Shown here: positions 49,206 through 57,693 of the stretch, one piece after another
Layout of the letters: the number at the start of each line of letters is the position of its first letter
Position numbering within the stretch: the stretch's first letter is position 1
Assembly (NCBI GenBank): GCA_020725425.1
Contig: DYFA01000054.1
Coordinates: 43,664 to 107,663 of the forward strand
DNA from: Aneurinibacillus sp.
GTDB lineage: Bacteria; Bacillota; UBA5301; DYFA01
DNA: 64,000 nt
Direction of reading: 5' to 3'
The notes under the pieces: generated by a model
What the model saw: only the letters and a program-made list of their open reading frames with translations
The model's database searches: none
What the model was told of the DNA's origin: nothing
Made by a program: the position numbers and the translations under genes

Positions 49206-50060
49206 TTAGGCAGCAGGGATCTGAGTATCGGTTTCGCCCTGGAGGTACCACCTCCTCTCAAACTCCAAAGGACTGAGATAACCCAAAGTTGAGTGTCGGC
49301 GGTGACGGTTGTAGAAGCCCTCGATGTACGCGAAGACGGCTGACCGTAGAGACTGCCGAGTAGGCCACTGGCGCCGGTCGAGCAGTTCCGTCTGCAGGGT
49401 GGCGAAGAAACTCTCCGCCACCGCATTGTCGAGAGCATCGCCTACGCTTCCCATGGAGGCGTAGATGCCGGGGCTCTGCAGAGTGTTTGCAAAGACCAAG
49501 GCCGTGTACTGGGCCCCATGATCGAAATGATGGATAACCCCCGCAGAAGGCTTGCGTCTCCAGATGGCCATGTTCACGGCCTCAACTGCGAGCTCAGCCA
49601 CCGGACGCTCACCCATGGCCCAGCCAACAACCATGCGTGAGAAGGCGTCGATGACTGCCGCCAGGTAGAGCTTGCCTTCGCCTGTCCCATGTTCAGTCAT
49701 GTCCGCCACCCACAACCGGTTAGGGGCTGGCGCCGTGAACTGACGTTGAACCAGATCTGGCGCCAGGTCATGTTTGGAGTCGCGGCGGGTGAAGCCGCGG
49801 TTTCGCCGCCGACGAACACCCGTCAGTCCGGCCTCGCGCATAAGTCGAGCGACCCGCTTCTTGGAGCACTTGACACCCCGGCCGATGGTCAACTCCGCGT
49901 GGACCCTGGGGGCTCCATAGGTGCCCTTGCTCTTTTGGTGTATCTCCAGGATCAGCTTCATCAGTTCAGCATCCCTCATGGCATGGACTGACAAATCCCT
50001 GGTGCGCCACGCATAGTAGCCGTTGGTGGAGACGCCCAGTACTCGGCACATCGCGGCCAC
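49206..50060 (-). CDS. IS3-family transposase OrfB (DDE integrase)
   Basis: NRLWVADMTEHGTGEGKLYLAAVIDAFSRMVVGW, HHFDHGAQYTALVFANTL, DALDNAVAESFFATLQTELLDR. Confidence 0.94.
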   Translation of the reverse strand: MAAMCRVLGVSTNGYYAWRTRDLSVHAMRDAELMKLILEIHQKSKGTYGAPRVHAELTIGRGVKCSKKRVARLMREAGLTGVRRRRNRGFTRRDSKHDLAPDLVQRQFTAPAPNRLWVADMTEHGTGEGKLYLAAVIDAFSRMVVGWAMGERPVAELAVEAVNMAIWRRKPSAGVIHHFDHGAQYTALVFANTLQSPGIYASMGSVGDALDNAVAESFFATLQTELLDRRQWPTRQSLRSAVFAYIEGFYNRHRRHSTLGYLSPLEFERRWYLQGETDTQIPAA

Positions 50061-50101
50061 GCGGTGAGCGGCCTTCTGGTGCTCGACAAACCGGAACGCC
50101 T

Positions 50102-50392
50102 CTACCGGGTCCGGTCGGTCTCCTTGGCAAAGAAGGCCGCGGCTTTTTTTAGGATGTCGCGCTCCTCGCGCAGAATCCGGTTCTCACGCCGCAACCGCTG
50201 CAGTTCCTCTCGCTCGGAGGTCGTTAGTCCCTCGCGTTTCCCAGAATCGATCTCATCCTGTTGGACCCACCTACGAAGCGTATCGTCGCATATCCCCAGG
50301 TCTTGAGCAATCTGTGCCACTGACTTGCCGCTACTACGGACCAGTTGAACGGCCTCGGCCCTGAACTCCGGCGGATGCGGTTTCCCCGGCAT
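50102..50392 (-). CDS. IS3-family transposase OrfA (HTH)
   Basis: MPGKPHPPEFRAEAVQLVRSSGKSVAQIAQDLGICDDTLRRWV; A7 slippery run at 50144-50150. Confidence 0.93.
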   Translation of the reverse strand: MPGKPHPPEFRAEAVQLVRSSGKSVAQIAQDLGICDDTLRRWVQQDEIDSGKREGLTTSEREELQRLRRENRILREERDILKKAAAFFAKETDRTR

Positions 50393-50458
50393 GTGGACAC
50401 CTCCCCTTTGAGTCTACATCCCGAATCTCTAGGTGTCCATGAAACCGGGGTAAGCTCA

Positions 50459-50482
50459 CACCCCCACACGCGTGGGGATCAG
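50459..50482 (-). CRISPR. Single truncated type I-E-like CRISPR repeat abutting the IS end
   Basis: Minus strand TGATCCCCACGCGTGTGGGGGTG then IS terminus TGAGCTT; core matches the palindromic I-E repeat type (TCCCCACGCGTGTGGGGGTGAACCG). Confidence 0.6.
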
Positions 50483-50739
50483 AGCGTAAGGCCGTCGAAA
50501 TCGACCAACTCACGCCTGCAACCGCCCCAGATGCGCATGGCGAATCCTTGTTCCGTGTTACTGCTGTGAACCATGATGCAACCGCCGTCGTCAGCCTTCC
50601 GACAGGCCTTGATCCAAAGCTTGTCCCGGACCAATGCCGACATGGAACCAACAAAGACTCCTGGTTTGAGTTCCAGCATCCACCGGGTAAGTTCGCCCCG
50701 CAGGCTAGGTGGAACCTTCTCCAGGATCATCACCACCAT
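50479..50739 (-). CDS. cas2: CRISPR-associated Cas2, type I-E (3' end probably trimmed)
   Basis: MVVMILEKVPPSLRGELTRWMLELKPGVFVGSMSALVRDKLW...MVHSSNTEQGFAMRIWGGCRRELVDFDGLTL, classic Cas2e. Confidence 0.85.
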   Translation of the reverse strand: MVVMILEKVPPSLRGELTRWMLELKPGVFVGSMSALVRDKLWIKACRKADDGGCIMVHSSNTEQGFAMRIWGGCRRELVDFDGLTL

Positions 50740-50960
50740 GTACACTCTCCTCCGCCGCTCCGACATCCGCGCAGTTTACGCCCCCGCAAAGCCGCCCTAC
50801 TACCGGGTCCCAGATCCCCCCAGGGGCAGTGAGATCATCGACGAACTCCTCCAATGGCTCGGGCGTAGTCAGGCCGTCCACGTTCAGTATTCTTTCGAGG
50901 TCGACCGCCGCCCGTTCAAGCAGTAGCGATTCCCGGGACCACGCCGTGTGACACGCTAGA
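50700..50960 (-). pseudogene. 3' remnant of type I-E cas1
   Basis: AWSRESLLLERAAVDLERILNVDGLTTPEPLEEFVDDL, then in a shifted frame IWDPVVGRLCGGVNCADV, resembling a Cas1e C-terminus (LWDP..G...GGVNY); sits directly upstream of cas2e. Confidence 0.5.
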
Positions 50961-51004
50961 CGATTTGTTGAATCGACTGGGGGAGACAGAAGGACGGGAA
51001 GACA

Positions 51005-51265
51005 GCCCAGATCATGCTCCTATCTCCGGCAGACATCCAGGCGGTAGCCGAAGTGATGCTTGAAGCGGCGGTCGCAGCGGAGACAGCGGATTCCTTCGCC
51101 AAGGTCACCTCCAAGGAACTGGAAGAAAGGGCGGGGTTGCGCGGCTGGCGTCCGATTACTCCCGACATCGCTCTCTTCGGCCGCATGATTACCTCCGGCG
51201 CTTTCCGGGACGTCGAGGCATCCGTCCAAGTCGCCCACGCTATCTCGACCCGACCGCGAGGATAA
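51005..51265 (+). pseudogene. Internal fragment of type I-E cas7 (cse4/casC), inverted relative to cas2e and cas3
   Basis: MLLSPADIQAVAEVMLEAA...RPITPDIALFGRMITSGAFRDVEASVQVAHAIST matches the Cas7e core DIALFGRM..DVEASVQVAHAIST. Confidence 0.7.
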
Positions 51266-51344
51266 GGCCATCGCGGTCCATGACGCCGCGGGCAAGGTTC
51301 CGGTGCCTTGTGCCTCTCTCACCCTGCTCATGTTGGGACCTGGA

Positions 51345-54068
51345 TCACGCCCTTTCCGTTTCTTCCCGGACGACTCCGAGGTCCGGGTCGTCACGCACCG
51401 AAAATGTCTTGCCCTGCCGCTCCCTTCCCCGCCAGAATCCACCGTGTAACCGCAGGACGGTAACGCCCGGCAGCCACGCAGGAGCTTCTTTGGGCGGTTC
51501 AAAACCACAGTCGGCCTCCACGTCACGCAACCACCACTTAGGGACATTCACTGTCTCAAAGAAGATCCGTTTAAGCGTGTCGCGGCCGGGGGGGCGGCTG
51601 GCCGTCAATTCCGTTCTGAAGGCCTCCCCTTCGAGCAACAGCAACTGGCGGGTTTCATCGCCCACCCTGGTTTTGGCGGTAAAGTAGCTTGAGGCTTCGC
51701 CGTCTTCGTCGTCGAAGGGCCCCCCGGGCATGCGGGCCAGCTTGAAGGCTGCCTCGTAAGGAGGTGGGATAAGGTATTTCTTCGCTTCGTCTTTCTCCCT
51801 CTCGACCTGTGTCCTCAGATCCTCCCAAGCCGCGGCGAGATCCTCTGACGCGATCGTATCTTCACCTTTGACCGTAGGAGAATCATCATAGACAGCCTCA
51901 ACCAATGGGCGGATATCTTCGGGAAGATTCAACTCTTCAACACCGGCCAACGCCAAGAGAGTTTTGAGCAAAACGAAGCGGTGGTACACACGTTCGGTAG
52001 CCCCGAAGACGGGCCGGCCCGGCCCGGGCAGAAGGAGGTGCAAACGAGCTTCCGGGCCGGTCGGCCGGCTCGGCCGGAGGTGGCGGTGAAGCCGTCCCAC
52101 TCTTTGCAGGAGGAGGTCGACCGGGGCAAACTCGGTGAACATCTCATCAAAGTCAAGGTCCAGGCTCTGCTCGACCACCTGAGTGGCTATGAGAACAGCC
52201 CGACCTGGCCTCTCCGTCCGCTCCGCGTCACCCGGGTCGAGCAGGCTCCGCTTGTCAAAGAGTCTGAGCGCTTCCTCCTCGATTTCCTGGCGCCGCCCGG
52301 CACGAAACCTGGCATGGAAGAGAAGAAGTCGGGGTGGCTGTGGAAAGTCTGCGAAGATCGCCTGCAGTTCCCGGTAGATCGCCTGCGCTGAATCGACCGT
52401 GTTGGCGATCACGCAGAGGCAACCGCCGTCCCTCGCCTGGTCGGCCACCAATCGGGCTAAACCGGTCGGGTCGCCCAGCAAGCCCGGATGCTTTACCAGG
52501 CGCACGTTCTGGGTTTTGGCAGACCCGGTGACCGCCTTTTCTCGCACTTCCCCGCCCCAACCGACGTAGGTGAGCAAGGGATATGGCGCGGTCTCCCCGT
52601 CGCGGGCGGGGTTGAGCGCCGCGCCGGGGGCATATGCTTCGATCAGGGCCTTTCGGCGAGACTGAGGCAGGGTGGCGGAGAGCAATACCACAGGTATCTG
52701 CAGATCGCGACACCATCGCAGGAGAAGGGTTAGGATCTCGGACATGTAGGCGTCGTAGGCGTGTACTTCGTCGATGACCAGGACCTTCCCGGCCAAGCCG
52801 AAGAGCCGCAGGAAGCCATGCTTGACGTGGAGTACGCTCATCAAGGCTTGATCGATCGTGCCAACGCCGTTGGACGCCAGAAGGCTGCGCTTCTTGGGTC
52901 GGAACCATTCCAGTGCCGAAGTCTGCTCCTGCCCGCTCCCAGACGAAAGTTCGGGCGGGCATTGGGGAGAGGCCTCGTCCAGCAGCCAGGCCATCCCGTG
53001 AACCAGCCTCACCCCGTGAGCCGCGGGCGGATCATGCGCTGCGAGAAACGCTTTGAACCGCCCATACATTTGATTGCTGGTAGCGGCGGTGGGCAGTGCC
53101 ACGTAGATGCCACCAGCTGCCGCCGGCCTCATCCATTGAGTGGCCAGGTAGATGGCCGCCTCGGTCTTCCCTTCCCCCATCGGGGCCTCAACGATGGCCA
53201 AGCCCGGCTTGAGGTTCTCCCCGCAAAGTTCTTCACAGGCGCTCTGGACCGGCCGGGGGTTCCGGATTTCCGGCCAGACTGCACCGAAGCGCATGGGAGC
53301 CGACCACGGCACATCCTTGGTTAAACCGAGGCTGGCCACCGCGTTTTCAGCCCTCTGGCCGGAAAGGGCAACGTAGGAGGCAAAACCTATATCCCCGTCC
53401 TTGAAAGGAAAGAGTTCCGGGTTGGAGGCAATCCAGTCGCTGAAGACAATCAGGCCGGAGAGCAGGATACCCGCCGCGCTGTGGTCCCTGAAGCGGGCCT
53501 CCCAGGAGGAAGGTGCGAAGACTTGTCGAAGAACGGCCTCCAATTCAGAACGAAGAGGCTCCCACTGGGCTTTGAGCGAAGCTACCTCGTTCGTTGGATC
53601 GTCCACTCGAAAATCGCCATGATGGCCTCGGAGAGCCGCGGCCACTGTGTGTGCCGAAGGCCTGTCCCAGCCAACCGCATCGATCAGATGGTTCATTGCC
53701 CACTGGCCGCTCATAGCCTCGTGGCGATACTTCGGGTCTTCCACAATGCAACAGAGCCCGTCGCTCTCAAGAGGCGCAACCAAGTCAGGCGGACCCTTTC
53801 CTTGAAAGTCAGATCGGCATTTGCCCAGGTCATGGCAGGCCACCAAGTATGCCAGCCAGCATCGAGCCTGATCCGGTGAGCATCCCGCCGCCTCGCAGAA
53901 CTTTGGCACTATGCTGCGAAAAGCTGATGTCTGGAGCAAGACCATCGCCACGGAGCCGGCGTCGATCAAGTGGCAAACCAAGGGATGGAAAGGGTCGGTC
54001 TTGGCCCAAAGCTTGAAAACCGTCGTCTCAAGTCGCCGGGACAACATCGTCACCTCGTTCTCGGTCAA
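51345..54068 (-). CDS. cas3: CRISPR-associated HD nuclease/helicase Cas3
   Basis: HD motif CHDLGKCRSDFQGKGP, Walker A APMGEGKTEAAI, DEVH VIDEVHAYDAYM, LLSATLP, VVEQSLDLDFDEMFTEFAPVDLLLQRVGRLHRH. Confidence 0.94.
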   Translation of the reverse strand: MTENEVTMLSRRLETTVFKLWAKTDPFHPLVCHLIDAGSVAMVLLQTSAFRSIVPKFCEAAGCSPDQARCWLAYLVACHDLGKCRSDFQGKGPPDLVAPLESDGLCCIVEDPKYRHEAMSGQWAMNHLIDAVGWDRPSAHTVAAALRGHHGDFRVDDPTNEVASLKAQWEPLRSELEAVLRQVFAPSSWEARFRDHSAAGILLSGLIVFSDWIASNPELFPFKDGDIGFASYVALSGQRAENAVASLGLTKDVPWSAPMRFGAVWPEIRNPRPVQSACEELCGENLKPGLAIVEAPMGEGKTEAAIYLATQWMRPAAAGGIYVALPTAATSNQMYGRFKAFLAAHDPPAAHGVRLVHGMAWLLDEASPQCPPELSSGSGQEQTSALEWFRPKKRSLLASNGVGTIDQALMSVLHVKHGFLRLFGLAGKVLVIDEVHAYDAYMSEILTLLLRWCRDLQIPVVLLSATLPQSRRKALIEAYAPGAALNPARDGETAPYPLLTYVGWGGEVREKAVTGSAKTQNVRLVKHPGLLGDPTGLARLVADQARDGGCLCVIANTVDSAQAIYRELQAIFADFPQPPRLLLFHARFRAGRRQEIEEEALRLFDKRSLLDPGDAERTERPGRAVLIATQVVEQSLDLDFDEMFTEFAPVDLLLQRVGRLHRHLRPSRPTGPEARLHLLLPGPGRPVFGATERVYHRFVLLKTLLALAGVEELNLPEDIRPLVEAVYDDSPTVKGEDTIASEDLAAAWEDLRTQVEREKDEAKKYLIPPPYEAAFKLARMPGGPFDDEDGEASSYFTAKTRVGDETRQLLLLEGEAFRTELTASRPPGRDTLKRIFFETVNVPKWWLRDVEADCGFEPPKEAPAWLPGVTVLRLHGGFWRGRERQGKTFSVRDDPDLGVVREETERA

Positions 54069-54160
54069 CAGATGTCGGCCCTTCAGCTTCGGTTAAGTGA
54101 AGAGAAGATCAAGGATGTAACCTGGAGCCTCTGCATGCGTGGTGTCCTGCCCTTCGCCAG

Positions 54161-55306
54161 TCAGGCGGAGTGCACCTCTTGCGAAAGGTTACGGAAGTCA
54201 CCCTGGTCATCGACGAGCAACCGGGGATTCCGCTCCAGTTCAGCGTAGCAGGCGTCGTGCGTCCCCCAGATTCCGTTCACATACAGGGCGTCCTCCGCCT
54301 TCTCGTATCTCCAGGCGACCCGAAGCTGGATGCTGTTCCGCTCCGGCCCTTGCCACAGACCATAGCACAGCTTTAGTCCATCGAACATGGCGAAACCCTT
54401 GTCCCTCTCGTGGTGAAGTTCGGGGTCCTGTGGATTCACCTGGACTTTCTTGACGAGGGTCCGCAACTGCTTCAACAGCCACTTCCGCTCCGACCAGTAA
54501 TGCCGGAGGCTCTTCCTGGCTTGGTCCGAGAGGAGGAACCACGTGCCGAAGAGCGATGCGTAGCGCTCCTGGCTGAGCAGGAAGTGCCCGAAGGCGTTGA
54601 GTTCCAAGACCTCTCCCGCCCGCTCGAAGAAGTATGGGTGCGCCTCCACCGCCGCCTGCTCGTCCTCGCTCAAGCTTCCCCACCCGACCACTCCTTCCAA
54701 CTTCAAGCGGCGCAGGAGCGGAGCGTACGCCTCCAGGAAGGCCTGGTCAATCTGGAGGGGAACCGCTGGTATCTCCTGCAGCACCTGGTTCAGCCCGTGG
54801 AGGTAGAGCGACGGGAAGCCGTAGAAGGAGCCGGCGATGTAGCCGAAGGAAGTCATCACCTTGTAACCGCCCAGCGGGACGAAGGCCGTCGGCAGGCCGG
54901 CGAGGCGCAACTCATGCAGCTTAGCCCCAAGGTCGCGCAGGAAGTCGGCCAGAGCAGCCTTCAGCTTTTGGCGGTCGGTGACGTCGAAGCCCCGGACCGG
55001 CACGCCGTTCACCGCCGCGTTGAACTCCTCAGCCAGCACTTTCTCTAAAACGCGGAAGGACTGCCGGCCCACCGGCGTATCGGTGTAGAAGAGTGTGAGC
55101 ACCGGCCTCGCCGCCAGTCGACCTTCCTTCCGCAGCGCCCAAAGCACGGAGTATTCGGCACTCACCTTCTCCGGCTCCGAGGCGGCGGCAACGGCGGAGG
55201 GCGGCGGCGCGTCCTTCCTCCCGAAGACGTTGCCCTGGTCCAAAACGGAGATTCCAGTAGTGAAGACGATCTGTTGAAACGGTGTCCGGTGACTCACGGT
55301 GCTCAC
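54161..55306 (-). CDS. CARF-domain CRISPR ancillary protein (APE2256-like), probable CARF-RelE fusion
   Basis: N-terminal FTTGISVLDQ...FVPLGGYKVMTSFGYIAGSFYGFPSLYLH (APE2256/TIGR02619-type CARF); C-terminal RVAWRYEKAEDALYVNGIWGTHDACYAEL resembles a RelE toxin strand-turn-strand core. Confidence 0.75.
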   Translation of the reverse strand: MSTVSHRTPFQQIVFTTGISVLDQGNVFGRKDAPPPSAVAAASEPEKVSAEYSVLWALRKEGRLAARPVLTLFYTDTPVGRQSFRVLEKVLAEEFNAAVNGVPVRGFDVTDRQKLKAALADFLRDLGAKLHELRLAGLPTAFVPLGGYKVMTSFGYIAGSFYGFPSLYLHGLNQVLQEIPAVPLQIDQAFLEAYAPLLRRLKLEGVVGWGSLSEDEQAAVEAHPYFFERAGEVLELNAFGHFLLSQERYASLFGTWFLLSDQARKSLRHYWSERKWLLKQLRTLVKKVQVNPQDPELHHERDKGFAMFDGLKLCYGLWQGPERNSIQLRVAWRYEKAEDALYVNGIWGTHDACYAELERNPRLLVDDQGDFRNLSQEVHSA

Positions 55307-55309
55307 TCC

Positions 55310-56425
55310 CTACTTCGGCCACAAGAACTGGATCTTGATCTCGCCTCCAGAACTCGGGCTGATACTGTGCACCTTCAACGTGACTTTCTCGCCGGGCTTG
55401 CGGTCGGCAGGCACCTCCCGGGTGTTGGCGATCGGCCCGGCAATCTCCCGTCCGTCGAAGGTGATCTTGGCCTTCCACCCACCCTTGTTCGTCCGCTCTT
55501 CGAGCAGGGTCGCCCGAACCTCCTGCCCCGAGACGAGCCCGACCGGGCTCGGGGATAAGACCGGCGCGTCCGTCCGCCGGGGTGGGCGCCAGTCCGGGCC
55601 CTTGATCCGCCCGTAACCGGCGCTTGTCTTTCCACCGATGCCCCAGTTCTCCAGCGCTTCGTGCAGAAGCCTCAAGCCGAGACCAGCCCATTTCTCCCCC
55701 TCGGGCCCTTCGACGTCGCATCCCACCGCGAGCAGGAAGCGCCCTTGGATGGAAAGGAAAGGCACTGGCACTGGTTCGTCACCGTCACCGGGCGGCTTGC
55801 CCTCAATGCCGGCGTAGTAGTCTTTGTGATGAACGGTGATGACGTCCAGCGCCAAAGCGCCCGTCGGACGGCCGTTCGCCGGGTCGGGCACAAGGGAGTC
55901 AGGAGTCACCCAGGCATCGTAGAAGAGCAGGTGGCCGCTGTCCTCCGTGGTGCCGAACATGGTCTGGAAGCACTCTCCCGGCGGGCTTTGTTTGTCCCCG
56001 AGGTGGCGGCTGAAGCGAGGGTCCCCCTTTCCCCAGACCTGGTCGGAGTAATGAGCGGCCAACCCCTTCAGGGCGGTCCCGGGAAAGTAGGGCGTGCCGT
56101 AGGGGTGCTGCAAGATAAGACCTGCTTCAAGGGGCGACTCGGAACCTAAGCCGAAGACCGCCCGCCCGTCAATCTCCACCTCCTGGGTTGGAACCCCAGA
56201 TCCCAAGCTGCTTTTCCACCGCTCGTAGGCCCGGGCGTACAGCGGGTAGGTTGCCTGGCAGGCTCCGATAGCTTCCTCCAGCAGTTGCTGCTTCGGCGCC
56301 GCGCTCTTTTCGTCGTGTCTGGACAGATACTTCCGGAGCAGGAGGTCTGCGTTGGCTGTCCGGCGGCCGGCTGGGCGGGCCGTAGGGTCCGGGAGGCAGG
56401 CGCGGCGCGCTCTTACGTCGCTCAT
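55310..56425 (-). CDS. cmr6: Type III-B RAMP protein Cmr6 with C-terminal extension
   Basis: LEAGLILQHPYGTPYFPGTALKGLAAHYS; RAMP Gly-rich loop; adjacent cmr genes. Confidence 0.9.
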   Translation of the reverse strand: MSDVRARRACLPDPTARPAGRRTANADLLLRKYLSRHDEKSAAPKQQLLEEAIGACQATYPLYARAYERWKSSLGSGVPTQEVEIDGRAVFGLGSESPLEAGLILQHPYGTPYFPGTALKGLAAHYSDQVWGKGDPRFSRHLGDKQSPPGECFQTMFGTTEDSGHLLFYDAWVTPDSLVPDPANGRPTGALALDVITVHHKDYYAGIEGKPPGDGDEPVPVPFLSIQGRFLLAVGCDVEGPEGEKWAGLGLRLLHEALENWGIGGKTSAGYGRIKGPDWRPPRRTDAPVLSPSPVGLVSGQEVRATLLEERTNKGGWKAKITFDGREIAGPIANTREVPADRKPGEKVTLKVHSISPSSGGEIKIQFLWPK

Positions 56426-56805
56426 GGTTCTTCGCCCTCCTGGTTCTGTTCGTCATCCTTCAGCAGCGCCTCGGCGTACCGTTTGAGCCAAGAGGAGGCA
56501 GCCAGCACTTCCCGGCTCAGTCTAAGGTAGGAAGCGGCGCTCGCGGTTCGACTCAACTCCAAGAGCTCTTCCGCCGACAGACTCAGGCCCAGCGTGTACG
56601 CCAGATCCTCGGCGTATCCTCGGCGCTTCTTCGCCAGCGCGAACGCCAGCGCCTGGCAGAGCCCGCTGTTGTGGACGAGGGCCGGGAAGCCCTTCGCAAA
56701 CCGCAGGTATTCGGCTTCGCTCGTCTTCTCGTCCCGGCGGTGCGCCGCCTGAACCCTCTGGACAGCTTGCGCCGCCCGGCAAGACCATGACTGCTGCCTG
56801 GTCAT
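56422..56805 (-). CDS. cmr5: Type III-B small subunit Cmr5
   Basis: AAQAVQRVQAAHRRDEKTSEAEYLRFAKGFPALVHNSGLCQALAFALAK. Confidence 0.9.
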   Translation of the reverse strand: MTRQQSWSCRAAQAVQRVQAAHRRDEKTSEAEYLRFAKGFPALVHNSGLCQALAFALAKKRRGYAEDLAYTLGLSLSAEELLELSRTASAASYLRLSREVLAASSWLKRYAEALLKDDEQNQEGEEP

Positions 56806-56806
56806 G

Positions 56807-57691
56807 TCAGACCTCCTTCCCGCTGAACAGGCACCGGACCCGTCCCCGCCCGGTCGTCGCCTTGCCGCCGACCTGGCAAATCAGGGGGCGGCCGCATGCT
56901 TTGTCCAGAACCTCCTGCGCGCTGAACCCCTCGGCCCATACCCGGTCGCACCAAACCAGGCCGGCCAGCACCGTCTCCGGCGGGAGGCTCTCCTCGTACC
57001 ACAGGGCCCCGCCCGCCACGGTCTTCGTCTTATCGTCGATGCGTATCCTGGCCTGAACTTCGGTGCCTGTCTCGGAAAGGAAGTCGAACGTCGAGTCGGA
57101 CAGGATCGCGAATCGGGGGAGAAGCATCTTCTGGTCCTGCGGGCGGTCGGGGAAGATCTGCCCCGCCAGGAACCTGGCCCACGCTGAGGCGGACGGGTCC
57201 TCTGCGGTCGCGAAGTCTAGGTCTTCGAGAAACATCCGCCCGTCCTCGCTGATCGCTTCGGCCTCCGCCACCAGGGCCCGCTCCCCCGCCGGCGCGTCCG
57301 GCACAGAAGGAACCCCAGGCACCTCGGCTTGTTCGAGGTCCCTGGCCAAGCGCTGCAAGGCCAGCGACGATGTGGCGTAGACGAAGGTGCCGAAGTAGCT
57401 CCGGACTGGCAGCAGGACCAGGCGGGCGTCGGTCAACACCAAGGCACCCGCCTGGTCGTCTTCCGTATTCTCGGCAGCGCGCCCGAATGCGGCGTCGACG
57501 AACTGCTTGTTGCCCTCGTCCCGCTCGAACATATCGCGCAGGACGCCTTTCATGGCTGTCCCCGGAACCAGCGGCCAGCCGGTCACCTTCTCGCGCATCA
57601 CCGGCAAGTCCACGAATGCCGCTCCCCGCCCTGCACCTACGTGCAAGGGGGTGAGGGCATGGACCCAGTAGACCCGCGTGTTGTCGCTCAT
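56807..57691 (-). CDS. cmr4: Type III-B RAMP protein Cmr4
   Basis: VYWVHALTPLHVGAGRGAAFVDLPVMREKVTGWPLVPGTAMKGVLRDMF. Confidence 0.92.
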   Translation of the reverse strand: MSDNTRVYWVHALTPLHVGAGRGAAFVDLPVMREKVTGWPLVPGTAMKGVLRDMFERDEGNKQFVDAAFGRAAENTEDDQAGALVLTDARLVLLPVRSYFGTFVYATSSLALQRLARDLEQAEVPGVPSVPDAPAGERALVAEAEAISEDGRMFLEDLDFATAEDPSASAWARFLAGQIFPDRPQDQKMLLPRFAILSDSTFDFLSETGTEVQARIRIDDKTKTVAGGALWYEESLPPETVLAGLVWCDRVWAEGFSAQEVLDKACGRPLICQVGGKATTGRGRVRCLFSGKEV

Positions 57692-57693
57692 CT

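Larger units (their letters stand above)
49173..50458 (-). mobile_element. IS3-family insertion sequence
   Basis: Imperfect terminal inverted repeats TGGAGTTGCCCCGATTTCGTGGAC (left) and TGAGCTTACCCCGGTTTCATGGAC (right, rc) flank orfA/orfB. Confidence 0.85.

Noticed and set aside
50459-50482. Calling a full type I-E CRISPR array
   Set aside because: Only a single truncated repeat-like unit is visible; no second repeat or spacer in the window.
51280-51687. 135-aa plus ORF after the cas7e fragment as a cas7e continuation
   Set aside because: Mostly antisense to the cas3 3' end and shows no Cas7e-like residues.
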